Below are positions 9,395-17,520 of a stretch of DNA of 64,000 nt, piece after piece. Source of the DNA: Lysinibacillus xylanilyticus. GTDB lineage: Bacteria; Bacillota; Bacilli; Bacillales_A; Planococcaceae. The notes beneath the pieces are model-generated. The model was not told the DNA's origin and searched no databases. It saw nothing but the letters and a program-made list of their open reading frames with translations. How positions within the stretch are numbered: the stretch's first letter is position 1; every line of letters starts with the position of its first letter. Where the stretch lies: the NCBI RefSeq assembly GCF_001183605.1, contig NZ_LFXJ01000005.1:372001-436000 (forward strand). Direction: 5' to 3'. The position numbers were made by a program, and so were the translations under genes.

Positions 9395-9682
9395 TTAATG
9401 AAATTTTGAAACAGTCTTACAGTATTCTTCTAACTTACTTAATGTAAATAGTAATGTAATAGTGAAATCACTTGAAGTTTCTTTTGAATATATTAAATGA
9501 ACTACATCATATTTATTTAGCTTTTTAATCCAAAAAATAACATCATCATCATTATCTTTTCTTCTAGCCACTGCTACAGCTTCTTTTTCGTAGAGAATGT
9601 GTTTTAGTAAAAGTTCTTTCTCTAACTCTTTAGTTAAGGATTTTGACATACTTGTTGAAATCAACCACCAGGGTTCGTTCAT
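9395..9682 (-). CDS. Hypothetical 95-residue protein
   Basis: I do not recognise this gene. The 95-residue product is soluble, begins MNEPWWLIST, is rich in Lys/Glu in the first half (SKSLTKELEKELLLKH) and has a beta-like second half (YDVVHLIYSKETSSDFTITLLF). No membrane segment is visible. An in-frame stop lies just upstream of the ATG and no clear Shine-Dalgarno is seen, which lowers confidence in the start. It is transcribed against the decayed integrase and is probably cargo of the same island. Composition resembles coding sequence better than the shadows around it. Confidence 0.5.
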   Translation of the reverse strand: MNEPWWLISTSMSKSLTKELEKELLLKHILYEKEAVAVARRKDNDDDVIFWIKKLNKYDVVHLIYSKETSSDFTITLLFTLSKLEEYCKTVSKFH

Positions 9683-10053
9683 AAAAATTTTTTATATTTC
9701 GTGCATTTTAGATGACCACTTTCAATTATTTAATTTTCTAAACTTAATTCAACGTTATTCCTTGCACTAACCGCCATGGTACGCAAGTAATAGTATTTAT
9801 CCTAAACGGCTTATAACGGCTAAATCAATGGTAAGATAGCGTGGATCCATCGAGGAAAACATTTAAATGTTTTTGCGGATATCTTGTCCGAAAACGGGAT
9901 TATGCTCGGGTGTAAGTAATAAGGAAGCAAAGCGCCTTTATTTCGCATTTATAAATTGTGGCTAAAAACGGTTTTATATCGCAAGTCAACGTATTTATCA
10001 CCTAAAGCATTTCGACGCTAGATCAAACGGAATAACAAGGAGGGTTGAAAGGA
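9683..10053. other. Gene-free stretch of phage-like debris
   Basis: No intact gene was found. Short open pieces exist (for example HLNVFADILSENGIMLGCK ending near 9918), but none has a start with a ribosome binding site. The many CG-containing codons and short out-of-frame blocks resemble decayed phage DNA. The end of the stretch carries the AAGGAGGG ribosome binding site of the next small gene. Confidence 0.4.
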
Positions 10054-10236
10054 ATGGAAATCGCAGCAGGTATCGTTAATATCCAACGCAAACTACTCGA
10101 ACGGACTGGACGTAAAACAGACGTATATTACAGCGAAGGTCAAGGCGCCTTATACGTATTCATGGGCGAACCTTTAACGGTCAACAACGTAATTTACGCA
10201 GCATCAGAGATGGAACTTATTATGACCGCAATTTAA
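10054..10236 (+). CDS. Small phage-like hypothetical protein (60 residues)
   Basis: A perfect AAGGAGGG ribosome binding site (10038-10045) lies 8-9 bases before ATG 10054, so this start is preferred over TTG 10045. The product has an alpha/beta pattern: helix IVNIQRKLLERTG, strands VYYSEGQGALYVFMG, helix VIYAASEMELIMTA. I do not recognise a family; the size, island position and small-gene style suggest a prophage accessory gene. It is followed by 220 bases containing an open fragment (GALSSIREMLPDQEDGG) without a start. Confidence 0.5.
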   Translation: MEIAAGIVNIQRKLLERTGRKTDVYYSEGQGALYVFMGEPLTVNNVIYAASEMELIMTAI

Positions 10237-10455
10237 GAGGGGAACGGACAATTTTTACGGAATAAAACGTAACGGTAATTGTTTCAGTGATGGAAGCGGG
10301 AATACATTAGATCTAACAGAAGAAAAGCACATTACTAAATTCAATTCAACGCTTTAGGAGCATTATCAAGTATTCGAGAAATGCTTCCAGATCAAGAAGA
10401 TGGAGGATTAAACAATCAAACCTAGATTAATACGTTAAATTACGGAGGGATATAA
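10237..10455 (+). other. Fragment of a small gene without a start
   Basis: The stretch holds an open segment ending at TAG 10423 that reads ALGALSSIREMLPDQEDGG, with helical character, but an upstream in-frame stop and no ATG with a ribosome binding site. It is best seen as the remains of a small phage gene. The tail contains GGAGGGATATAA, the ribosome binding site of the next gene. Confidence 0.3.
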
Positions 10456-11133
10456 ATGTTATCTGATTTAGAATTGATGGAACTTCATGTGAACGTGTTA
10501 TTTAAACACGATACTGAAAATCGAGTAACAGTCGTGAATGAACCACCATACGATGTTGCACCAAGAATTTTCGTTGGTGGCACCCACCTTGGAAGTGTAG
10601 TAAGGTATTCAAAAACGCTAGATGCGAGCCTTGTAAAGAAGTTAGAACAGGTTATTGGTATAAATTCTGTTAGTTATCTTGCAGAATTAATTAATGTTTT
10701 AAGCATAGACCGTCAAATAAATAATTTATGGATTGGCCCAGCGTATGTGTTTCCGGATGTAATGGTTTGTTCTCATACACAAGTAATACAAGTAACTCAC
10801 GAAAATAAAGAGCTTTTAAAACCTTACTTCCCACATACATTTGAGGATTTTGAATATAAGGAACCCTGTTTTGTAATAATGAAGGACAATATTCCTGTTT
10901 CTATTTGTTGTAGTGCAAGGAGGTCCCAAAAAGCAGATGAAGCAAGCGTATTCACACATGAAGATTACCGTGGAAAAGGGTACGGTATAGATGTTACAAA
11001 TGCTTGGGCAGCAGAGGTACAAAAAAGAGGTCGAATTGCTCTATATAGTACCTCGTTGGATAATTTCGCATCCCAATCTATGGCAAGGAAACTGAAATTA
11101 CATCAGTATGGAATAGACATTCATATGAGTTAG
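10456..11133 (+). CDS. GNAT-family N-acetyltransferase
   Basis: The 225-residue product carries a C-terminal GNAT fold. CFVIMKDNIPVSICCSARR forms the central strands and EASVFTHEDYRGKGYGIDV is motif A, with the acetyl-CoA pyrophosphate-binding RGKGYG (near residue 176). ALYSTSLDNFASQSMARKL is the typical late helix region with the conserved Asn/Ser. The N-terminal 120 residues are less typical and may bind substrate. GGAGGGATATAA precedes the ATG. It sits alone in the decayed island and looks intact, so it may be the cargo that survived. The substrate is unknown. Confidence 0.75.
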   Translation: MLSDLELMELHVNVLFKHDTENRVTVVNEPPYDVAPRIFVGGTHLGSVVRYSKTLDASLVKKLEQVIGINSVSYLAELINVLSIDRQINNLWIGPAYVFPDVMVCSHTQVIQVTHENKELLKPYFPHTFEDFEYKEPCFVIMKDNIPVSICCSARRSQKADEASVFTHEDYRGKGYGIDVTNAWAAEVQKRGRIALYSTSLDNFASQSMARKLKLHQYGIDIHMS

Positions 11134-11250
11134 AGGTGTAACTCACATTTTTTAGCGGCGTTCTTTGCTTGGTTAGCGGAGCAATTTTATGTGCTGTTAA
11201 AAATCAATTCATAAAGCAATAAGCCTATCCCTTGTTTTATTTCTTAGAAA

Positions 11251-11460
11251 CGACGGATAGACCCTCAGTAGCGACGGAAAGAATTACTGAAACGATGGAT
11301 AGACCCTCCGAAATGGTGGATAGAAAGTCCAAAGTCGTGGATAGAACCATTGAAAAGATGGATAGAATCTCTGAATTGATGGATAGAACGTTCGAATTGA
11401 CGGAAAGCCTCTCTTGAGCGACGGAAAGAATGCCCGAAGCGACGGATAGAACTAACATAC
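11251..11460 (+). repeat. Ten-unit 21-bp tandem repeat encoding heptapeptides
   Basis: Ten directly adjacent 21-base units follow the pattern nGAYGGAWAGAnnnnnnGAAn, starting CGACGGATAGACC at 11251 and ending at 11460. Because 21 is a multiple of three, a plus-strand frame gives a heptad series (MDRxSEx) and one minus-strand frame is also open (ILSxxSE). No spacer sequence separates the units, so this is not CRISPR. Neither reading frame has a convincing ribosome binding site, so I annotate it as a repeat rather than a gene. Confidence 0.85.
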
Positions 11461-11597
11461 AGTACACTATACTATTCATCAATAATTTATTCGCATTCCT
11501 TTATGGGACAGAAACTAAACAGCATATTTAATAAAGGGAGAAAGCCTCTTTTTCTCTGAAACATTATGGTATCATACTAAATTAAGGAGAATTCAAA

Positions 11598-11687
11598 ATG
11601 ACAAACGAAACTGAAAAAACGATTATCGAAATGCTACAAGAATTGAAAGCCGAAATTGCAGAAATGAAGCAAGACAAGAGAATATAA
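11598..11687 (+). CDS. 29-residue coiled-coil peptide
   Basis: An AAGGAGA ribosome binding site at 11584-11590 precedes ATG 11598. The peptide is almost wholly helical and charged (IIEMLQELKAEIAEMKQD) with Leu/Ile heptad spacing. Its stop codon TAA 11685-11687 lies inside the duplicated hairpin element. It could be a real small phage-type protein or the remnant of a longer gene; a TATGGTATCATACT region upstream may supply a promoter. Confidence 0.4.
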   Translation: MTNETEKTIIEMLQELKAEIAEMKQDKRI

Positions 11688-11770
11688 CGCCTTTTTAGAC
11701 AGTTTATGCCGACTGTTTGAAGGGCGTATTTTTTATGTCCAAAAATCGAAATCGAGCGTTATATGTTGGA
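11683..11770 (+). repeat. Copy B of the duplicated hairpin/integrase-start segment
   Basis: Almost the same as 8784-8881: hairpin with ACGCC...GGCGT arms, ATTTTTT, then IEIERYML-like integrase N-terminal codons. After 11770 the similarity ends and only fragments (FADVTGFKDKLQRIEFMEK) are open up to the next gene. The two copies bracket 2.9 kb containing the integrase relic and the GNAT gene. Confidence 0.75.
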
Positions 11771-11919
11771 CTGTTGGATAAAATGCCTAAAAGAGCATTC
11801 TTTTTTCAATTGCCTTCGCTGATGTTACTGGTTTTAAAGATAAACTGCAACGTATAGAATTTATGGAAAAATAATCTCATATTTTAAATGAAGAATGGAC
11901 TTTTGGAGGGGGAATTAAG

Positions 11920-12300
11920 ATGGGGTTATTTGATGGGATAATAGGGAATGCAAGTGAAGTAAATCTAGACAAATTACGGGAAGAAGTTAATGATTTATTA
12001 ACACCTCATGAAACAATTAAGAATGCCTATAAAATCATAAGAGATACTTTAATTTTTACGGATAAAAGACTTATCTTAATCGATAAACAGGGAGTAACTG
12101 GTAAGAAAACGCAATATCATTCGATTCCATATAAGAGTATTCTTCATTTTTCAGTTGAAACTGCGGGAACTTTTGATTTAGACGCAGAGTTGAAAATTTG
12201 GATTTCAGGTAATGAATTACCGATACAAAAAAACTTTAATAAAACAACTAACATATATAAAATTCAAAGTGTGCTAGCAGAATATGTATTAGGAAAGTGA
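11920..12300 (+). CDS. PH-domain (bPH) protein, YvbH-like
   Basis: The 126-residue protein begins MGLFDGIIGNASEV and shows the bacterial pleckstrin-homology pattern: LLTPHETIKNAYKIIRDTLI, then FTDKRLILIDKQGVTGKKT and SIPYKSILHFSVE, ending in a C-terminal helix IYKIQSVLAEYVL. Families of this type are cytoplasmic and of unknown function; some are stress induced. A strong TTTTGGAGGGGG ribosome binding site precedes the ATG. It appears intact despite lying among mobile-element debris. Confidence 0.8.
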   Translation: MGLFDGIIGNASEVNLDKLREEVNDLLTPHETIKNAYKIIRDTLIFTDKRLILIDKQGVTGKKTQYHSIPYKSILHFSVETAGTFDLDAELKIWISGNELPIQKNFNKTTNIYKIQSVLAEYVLGK

Positions 12301-12420
12301 AGCGTCAGGTACAGAGTCTCCCACCTCATAGGTGGCGAGATGAATGCGGGTTTAAGTTACTTTTCAGCGGATGTACTAACATCCGCTGAAATTGAGGGAC
12401 TCAGTCTAAAACGCCTTGTC
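12301..12420 (+). other. Two strong hairpins, possible IS200/IS605-type end or structured RNA
   Basis: CCACCT-CATA-GGTGG (12321-12335) lies 27 bases before a perfect 13-bp stem, TTTCAGCGGATGT (12362-12374) and ACATCCGCTGAAA (12379-12391), with an ACTA loop. Between them is GAGATGAATGCGGGTTTAAG. The layout (paired subterminal palindromes, no gene) resembles the right end of an IS200/IS605 element with its TnpB guide-RNA scaffold, but no tnpA or tnpB gene is present. The second hairpin could equally terminate the PH-domain gene. Low certainty on identity; the structures themselves are unambiguous. Confidence 0.4.
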
Positions 12421-12436
12421 CAGTGGCAATTTATCA

Positions 12437-12560
12437 CCAATAAACATTTGTTGCTGCCGCTACGTTAGCACTACGCTTTCGCGCAAAAAAACATTTGCTA
12501 CTGCCGCTACGTTTTCGGGCAAAAAAATTTGTTGGCCTAAAGTCTCCTATGGATGTCAAC
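12437..12560. repeat. R2 dispersed repeat, degenerate copy
   Basis: Contains two versions of CATTTG(T)TGCTGCCGCTACG...CTTTCG, each followed by an A-run, then GGCCTAAAGTCTCC and GGATGTCA. The same word order recurs at 16028-16205 and partly at 27575-27640. No coding potential was seen. Confidence 0.5.
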
Positions 12561-12611
12561 AATACTGTTTATTTTTGCTTGAACGTATATAATTATTTTG
12601 GGTGATAACAT

Positions 12612-12806
12612 ATGAAAAGCGTAAACTTACAACTTGACGAAAATAACTCGTTAGAAATAACGCAGATAGAAGAAAATTTATTTGAGGTGCGACTTGGCAT
12701 TAATGGAAGCATTAGTGTTTACTATATGACGCGTGAACAGCTCCTGAATTTTGATCAAATAGGTGCTCATATTCGCATTGAGGCTATTTTAGAGAATGAT
12801 CAGTAG
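12612..12806 (+). CDS. Hypothetical 64-residue protein
   Basis: Not recognised. The 64-residue product is acidic and predicted mostly beta (LQLDENNSLEITQIEENLFEVRLG, then ISVYYMTREQLLNF). No signal peptide or membrane span is visible. The ribosome binding site is weak (GGGTGAT, 7 bases before ATG). It stands alone between the repeat-rich gap and the FapA-like gene. Codon use is normal for the chromosome. Confidence 0.5.
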   Translation: MKSVNLQLDENNSLEITQIEENLFEVRLGINGSISVYYMTREQLLNFDQIGAHIRIEAILENDQ

Positions 12807-13193
12807 CCATATTTCAACTCTTTTCGAACGCTTGTATAAGTAGTTGATAAATGGTTTACAAGATATATTCATTTAGTATTGAAGGCCTAATCTATGTTTA
12901 TGAAAATTATGAGAGATACATTATCTATTTTATTTCAATTTGTTATAGATTTTGTGAATTCCCTGATTAATAACAGTGGAAATTGTTCAATTAATGAAGC
13001 GGGATTTTTAAATTTGAGTAAAAACATACCTTTTTTTAGTATAAATAGACTAATTTCGATATGAAATTTAAAAGGATATGTGAGTGTATTACTTACAAAG
13101 TATGGGTGAATTCTTTCTCAGTAGTGACAATTGTCTCTAAACAAATGTAAATAGATTGTATATACTTACAGTTAGAGGGAAGGAGGAGGTAGC
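12807..13193. other. AT-rich gap without gene
   Basis: No supportable gene or RNA was seen. The last 20 bases hold a very strong ribosome binding site (GGAAGGAGGAGG) for the next gene. A TGTATATAC-containing segment near 13157 may be part of its promoter, but no confident -35/-10 pair was found. Confidence 0.4.
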
Positions 13194-14765
13194 TTGATTC
13201 TAGTTCGAAATGATAAATTCGAAATCACCGAAGAAAATGGCAAGGTCTATATGCTTACTTACAGTGCCGGTTATCCATTAAAAGAATTTGATAGTATTTT
13301 ACGTAGTCATCCCCGACTTAAATTATCAAATTTTTCAATATTAAAAAATGTCTTAGCAACAGAAAACACAAGCCCTGTTGAAATTGGACGCTGGCTTCCA
13401 AATGTTAAAGCAGAAATTGCACGAGACAAAATGTCTGCCTCTATATTTGTATATGAAACTCATGATTATTTACTAAAGAATAAAGAGAAATTAACTCAAC
13501 AAATTCTGGAAACAATCGAGAATGAAGGAATTGTTCATGGAATATTAGATTTTGATATTTCTAAAATTGAGTCAGGAAAAGCATTTTTAATTGCACAAGG
13601 AACACCATCTGTAGCAGGAGCAGATGCACAAATTACATACTTACCTAAACCAGAGAGAAAGCCGGTAATTCGCGAAGATGGGAAAGCTAATTATTATGAC
13701 ATGAACTTTATTTCTGAAATTTCAGAAGGTTCGTGGCTGGGCGAAAAAATCCCTGCGACATTAGGTAAACAGGGGGAAAATGTACTAGGCGAAATTATGG
13801 CTACTGTACCTGGTCGTGATTTTCCTATACGATATGATAAAAAATCAGCTTATGAAGTGGAAGAGGATGGGAAAACGGTCATCCGTTCTAAAATAGCTGG
13901 TGTATTAGATGATGTCAAAGGCATGATCGGTGTTAATAGACATTTGCCGATTAATGGGGACGTTGGCGTTGAAACAGGGAATCTCGAATTTAATGGCTCT
14001 TTAAGCATTAAAGGAACAGTTTCATCAGGCTATACAGTCATTGCTACTGGAGATATTTCCATCGAGGGTGCTGAAGGTGTAAGCGGTGCCAAACTTATTA
14101 AATCCATTGAAGGTGATGTTTATATTCGTGGTGGGATTTTTGGTTTGGGCTCAACAATTGTAGAGGCAGGCGGCAATATTTTCGTTAAGCATGTCAATGA
14201 AGCAAATCTAGTTGCAACTGACAGCATTCATATAGGATCTTATGCATTAGGATCACAACTCTCTGCACACTCAATCTTTGTGGACGAACGAAGAGGGAAA
14301 ATTATTGGGGGACGTGCAATAGCTAAGAATACAATCGTCACTGCCATCACAGGAAATCGTTTAGAGCGTCGAACGGACTTAATCATCGAAAGCGTTAATA
14401 AACAGGAAAGATACTCTAGTATGCAAGAGAAAGCTACACAGCTTAATTCGCTGCAAGCAGAAATCTCTAATCACGAGGGGAAAATTAAAAACTTACTGCC
14501 GTTCCTTAACAAAATGTCTAAGGAACAGATAGCTACATTTGAGGAAACAAAACAGAGCTTAACAAAATTGAAAGCGGATGCAGTAGCAATTGATCGTGAG
14601 GTCAAGCTAATAATGGATGAAATGCGTCATGCTGGAAAAGAAGAAATTATTGTGACGAAGGAAGCTCATCCAGGTACCTATATTCAAATTGGCAAAAAAT
14701 CATCCCAATTAAGTAAAATGACAAATGGTAAATTTCTAATCGAATTAGGTGAGTTAAATGTCTAG
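13194..14765 (+). CDS. FapA-family (DUF342) protein
   Basis: This 523-residue protein belongs to the FapA/DUF342 family of flagellar-assembly-associated proteins. The N-terminal part has YEVEEDGKTVIRSKIAGV; the centre is a right-handed beta-helix of short repeats (LPINGDVGVETGNLEF, LSIKGTVSSGYTVIATGDI, VYIRGGIFG). A C-terminal coiled coil covers about residues 405-480, followed by a small beta domain. In other bacteria the family binds polar localisation or signalling proteins; its exact role here is unknown. The start is TTG 13194, supported by GGAAGGAGGAGG 5 bases upstream. The stop overlaps the next gene by 8 bases, so they are co-translated. Confidence 0.8.
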   Translation: MILVRNDKFEITEENGKVYMLTYSAGYPLKEFDSILRSHPRLKLSNFSILKNVLATENTSPVEIGRWLPNVKAEIARDKMSASIFVYETHDYLLKNKEKLTQQILETIENEGIVHGILDFDISKIESGKAFLIAQGTPSVAGADAQITYLPKPERKPVIREDGKANYYDMNFISEISEGSWLGEKIPATLGKQGENVLGEIMATVPGRDFPIRYDKKSAYEVEEDGKTVIRSKIAGVLDDVKGMIGVNRHLPINGDVGVETGNLEFNGSLSIKGTVSSGYTVIATGDISIEGAEGVSGAKLIKSIEGDVYIRGGIFGLGSTIVEAGGNIFVKHVNEANLVATDSIHIGSYALGSQLSAHSIFVDERRGKIIGGRAIAKNTIVTAITGNRLERRTDLIIESVNKQERYSSMQEKATQLNSLQAEISNHEGKIKNLLPFLNKMSKEQIATFEETKQSLTKLKADAVAIDREVKLIMDEMRHAGKEEIIVTKEAHPGTYIQIGKKSSQLSKMTNGKFLIELGELNV

Positions 14766-15483
14766 TGAATCTTTCATTCCTGTATTTGCACATCGCGGGG
14801 CTTCAGCGTATACACTTGAAAATACTTTGAAGGCTTTTGAAAAGGCTTTAGAGCTTGGCGCAGATGGGATTGAATTAGATATCCAACTTTCAAAAGAAGG
14901 TATTCCGGTTGTGTATCACGATCCACAGCTGTCGAGATTGGCTGGCATTAATAAGCTTGTGAATGAATGTACGATAGAGGAGCTAATAAGCTTTAAACTA
15001 GGGAAGCCTTGGAGGCGATTATTTTCAACGTATAAAATCCCGACGTTTGATGTAGTTTTAGCATGGGCAAATTCACAACAGCTACCCCTTAATATCGAAT
15101 TAAAATCAACAATACTCGATAATAAAACCGCACTTATTCAAATGCTTCATGGGCTAACTTTGCCTGTTGGCAGTCATTTTTCATCGTTTCACTATGAGCT
15201 TCTGGAGATGGTGAAACAATATAGGCCGGACTATGAAACGGCACTTATAGCAACAAAAAAATTAAAATGGGATATGCTTAGTGATTACAAAGCAATTGAT
15301 AGTGTTCATATGCATAAAAGGTATTATAAACCAAGATATTTAGAGGCCTGTGTAGCGAGTGACAAAGCATGTCGTGTTTATGCAATTGATGGAGATGAAC
15401 CATTTTTAATGAATCCACATCCTTCTGTAATGGGTTGGATTACTGATTTTCCTGATAAAGTTATTGCAAAACAGCAACGTTAA
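14758..15483 (+). CDS. Glycerophosphodiester phosphodiesterase (YqiK-like)
   Basis: A 241-residue GDPD-family TIM barrel that hydrolyses glycerophosphodiesters to glycerol 3-phosphate and an alcohol. Catalytic His12 is in FAHRGASAYTLENT, metal-binding Glu and Asp are in GADGIELDIQLSKEG, and the second His is in PVVYHD. No signal peptide is present, so it is cytoplasmic. It overlaps the FapA-like gene by 8 bases. B. subtilis has its homologue yqiK in the same neighbourhood between spo0A and the bkd genes. Confidence 0.88.
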   Translation: MSSESFIPVFAHRGASAYTLENTLKAFEKALELGADGIELDIQLSKEGIPVVYHDPQLSRLAGINKLVNECTIEELISFKLGKPWRRLFSTYKIPTFDVVLAWANSQQLPLNIELKSTILDNKTALIQMLHGLTLPVGSHFSSFHYELLEMVKQYRPDYETALIATKKLKWDMLSDYKAIDSVHMHKRYYKPRYLEACVASDKACRVYAIDGDEPFLMNPHPSVMGWITDFPDKVIAKQQR

Positions 15484-15503
15484 TCATTCTGATGAATGAA
15501 GAT

Positions 15504-15560
15504 AAAAATAGCTATCCAATAAGTCTTTTGGACTTAAAAGGATAGCTATTTTTATTTTTT
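15504..15560. terminator. Bidirectional terminator between convergent genes
   Basis: A 14-bp stem, AAAAATAGCTATCC (15504-15517) and GGATAGCTATTTTT (15540-15553), with an inner AAGTC/GACTT stem, has T-runs on both strands. It serves the plus-strand phosphodiesterase and the minus-strand YqzF gene, whose last codons start at 15552. Confidence 0.9.
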
Positions 15561-15788
15561 TTGGAAGCGCGGAGCCACTTTTCCATTTTTTCGATCGCGG
15601 TGAAGTAAGAATCCTGCGAAAAAGCCAAAGCCTATAACAAAAAGAATAATGCCAACGACGAATTGTAGCCATAAAAATGGGAAAGGTGAGATGAGCTTAC
15701 CAAATAATGTATCACGCATAAATTTAATGCCACCTGCAGCCATAAGACCTGGAATTAGCATCACAATAAAAGCAGCTAAACGACCCAT
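15552..15788 (-). CDS. yqzF: DUF2627 membrane protein (YqzF-like)
   Basis: This 78-residue membrane protein has two hydrophobic spans (about residues 4-22 and 40-62) and the family signature GGIKFMRDTLFG...SPFPFLWLQF, then HRDRKNGKV. The role of DUF2627 proteins is unknown. An AAGGGGGGA ribosome binding site precedes the ATG on the minus strand. It is convergent with the phosphodiesterase, as in B. subtilis, where yqzF also lies near yqiK. Confidence 0.85.
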   Translation of the reverse strand: MGRLAAFIVMLIPGLMAAGGIKFMRDTLFGKLISPFPFLWLQFVVGIILFVIGFGFFAGFLLHRDRKNGKVAPRFQKK

Positions 15789-16027
15789 GCATGTCCCCCC
15801 TTATTCCTAATTTTAATTGTACCTGTGGATATTGGAATGTCAAGGAAGGTTATAGAACTAAGTATCCGGTGGACCCAAAGACAAGTATAGAAATAATAGA
15901 ATAATTGTAACTGAATGTTTAGAAAATTCTTACTTAAATAAGAAAGTGTAATAATAGTTGATAAATTGTGAAATTGTGAGTATTGTAAAAATAAATGGAG
16001 CAATATTATCCATTGTTAAACATTTTA

Positions 16028-16205
16028 AATTCTTTCAGCTGGTACCCAAATACCTGTACCTGTCGCTACGCTTTCGGTACAAAAGATATTTGCTGAAAGA
16101 ATTTAAAGCCTCCGGCGGATGTCACGGAATCGGAAAGGAATTCTTTGTGTAGCACAAAGCCGATTCCGGACGCAATTATGCCGAGGCATAATTGATACAT
16201 TTATT
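16028..16205. repeat. R2 dispersed repeat, full copy
   Basis: Outer arms ATTCTTTCAGC (16029 onward) and GCTGAAAGAAT (16092-16102) are complementary; GGTACC-like words and CGCTACGCTTTCGG lie between. They are followed by TTTAAAGCCTCCGGCGGATGTCACGG, the inverted pair GGAATCGG / CCGATTCC, and a final perfect palindrome AATTATGCC-GA-GGCATAATT. Its short open frames are low-complexity shadows. The remainder of the 15789-16264 gap is AT-rich and empty apart from the ribosome binding site of the leucine dehydrogenase gene. Confidence 0.65.
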
Positions 16206-16264
16206 ATACTTAATTGGAATGGGCATTTGGGGATGCACTTTCTAAAGCAAAGGGGCGAGTTTTC

Positions 16265-17359
16265 ATGGAAATCTTCAAGTATATGGAAAAGTATGATTAT
16301 GAACAATTGGTATTTTGCCAAGATGAAGCATCGGGGTTAAAAGCGATTATCGCTATCCATGACACAACACTTGGGCCAGCACTAGGCGGGGCACGTATGT
16401 GGACATATGCATCAGAAGAAAATGCGATAGAGGATGCATTACGTTTAGCAAGAGGGATGACCTATAAAAATGCTGCAGCTGGTTTAAACCTTGGCGGAGG
16501 AAAAACGGTTATTATTGGTGACCCATTTAAAGATAAAAATGAAGAAATGTTCCGTGCATTAGGACGTTTCATCCAAGGGCTTAATGGTCGCTATATTACG
16601 GCAGAAGACGTTGGTACAACAGTGGCAGATATGGATTTAATTCATGAGGAAACAAATTATGTAACGGGAATATCTCCGGCTTTTGGTTCATCAGGAAACC
16701 CATCTCCAGTAACTGCTTACGGGGTATACCGTGGTATGAAAGCAGCAGCAAAAGAAGCATTTGGATCTGAATCATTAGAGGGGCGTACTATTTCTGTACA
16801 AGGTTTAGGAAATGTAGCCTACAAGCTTTGCGAATATTTACATAATGAAGGTGCAAAACTTGTTGTTACAGATATTAATCAAGCGGCAATTGATCGAGTT
16901 GTGAATGATTTTGATGCGACTGCTGTAGCACCAGAAGAAATTTATTCACAGGAAGTTGATATTTTCGCACCTTGTGCATTAGGAGCGATTTTAAATGATG
17001 AAACGATTCCGCAACTAAAAGCAAAAGTTATCGCTGGTTCTGCTAATAACCAGCTACAAGATTCTCGCCATGGTGATTATTTACATGAATTAGGGATAGC
17101 TTATGCACCTGATTATGTGATTAATGCAGGTGGAGTAATAAATGTAGCTGATGAATTATATGGATATAACAGTGAGCGTGCGATGAAGCGTGTTGAAGGC
17201 ATTTATGATAGTATCGAAAAAATCTTCGAGATTTCTAAACGTGATGGTATACCGACATATGTTGCAGCTAATCGTTTAGCAGAAGAACGTATTGCTCGAG
17301 TATCAAAATCTCGCAGCCAATTCTTAAAAAATGAAAAAAATATTTTAAATGGTCGTTAA
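16265..17359 (+). CDS. ldh: Leucine dehydrogenase
   Basis: NAD-dependent oxidative deamination of Leu, Val and Ile to branched 2-oxoacids, 364 residues. The ELFV-dehydrogenase motif [11 protein letters not shown] places catalytic Lys at residue 80, and the NAD Rossmann motif is [15 protein letters not shown]. The sequence follows the well-studied Lysinibacillus (Bacillus) sphaericus enzyme almost throughout. An open frame extends up to 16214, but ATG 16265 gives [14 protein letters not shown], the known N-terminus, so it is chosen. B. subtilis has ptb and buk around bcd; both are missing here, so the acyl-CoAs are not converted to acyl phosphates at this locus. Confidence 0.97.
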   Translation: MEIFKYMEKYDYEQLVFCQDEASGLKAIIAIHDTTLGPALGGARMWTYASEENAIEDALRLARGMTYKNAAAGLNLGGGKTVIIGDPFKDKNEEMFRALGRFIQGLNGRYITAEDVGTTVADMDLIHEETNYVTGISPAFGSSGNPSPVTAYGVYRGMKAAAKEAFGSESLEGRTISVQGLGNVAYKLCEYLHNEGAKLVVTDINQAAIDRVVNDFDATAVAPEEIYSQEVDIFAPCALGAILNDETIPQLKAKVIAGSANNQLQDSRHGDYLHELGIAYAPDYVINAGGVINVADELYGYNSERAMKRVEGIYDSIEKIFEISKRDGIPTYVAANRLAEERIARVSKSRSQFLKNEKNILNGR

Positions 17360-17372
17360 GAACCGCTTATTC

Positions 17373-17406
17373 GTTAGAAGAAGTCGCATTGTCGACTTCT
17401 TCTAAC
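17373..17406 (+). terminator. Terminator-like hairpin after leucine dehydrogenase
   Basis: A perfect 14-bp stem, GTTAGAAGAAGTCG and CGACTTCTTCTAAC, has a CATTGT loop and is followed by TTTATAG. The T-run is short, so read-through into lpdA is likely. Confidence 0.75.
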
Positions 17407-17520
17407 TTTATAGTAAATTAATAGTTTAACTAATGAATTTAAACTGCAAAGGCAGATCATTTATCTTAGGTACCAAAGGAACAGGATGCTTTAGCATCTT
17501 TCTCATAAGGGGGAATCCAT

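Noticed and set aside
11251..11460. Possible CRISPR array
   Set aside because: The 21-base units adjoin directly with no spacers and vary internally; no cas genes are nearby.
11237..11482. Minus-strand 81-residue protein across the tandem repeat
   Set aside because: Its openness follows from the 21-bp period; the equally open plus frame and lack of a ribosome binding site make it a repeat artefact.
16103..16340. Short ORFs on both strands upstream of leucine dehydrogenase
   Set aside because: They cover an R2 repeat and the out-of-frame start of ldh; codon use is unlike coding sequence.
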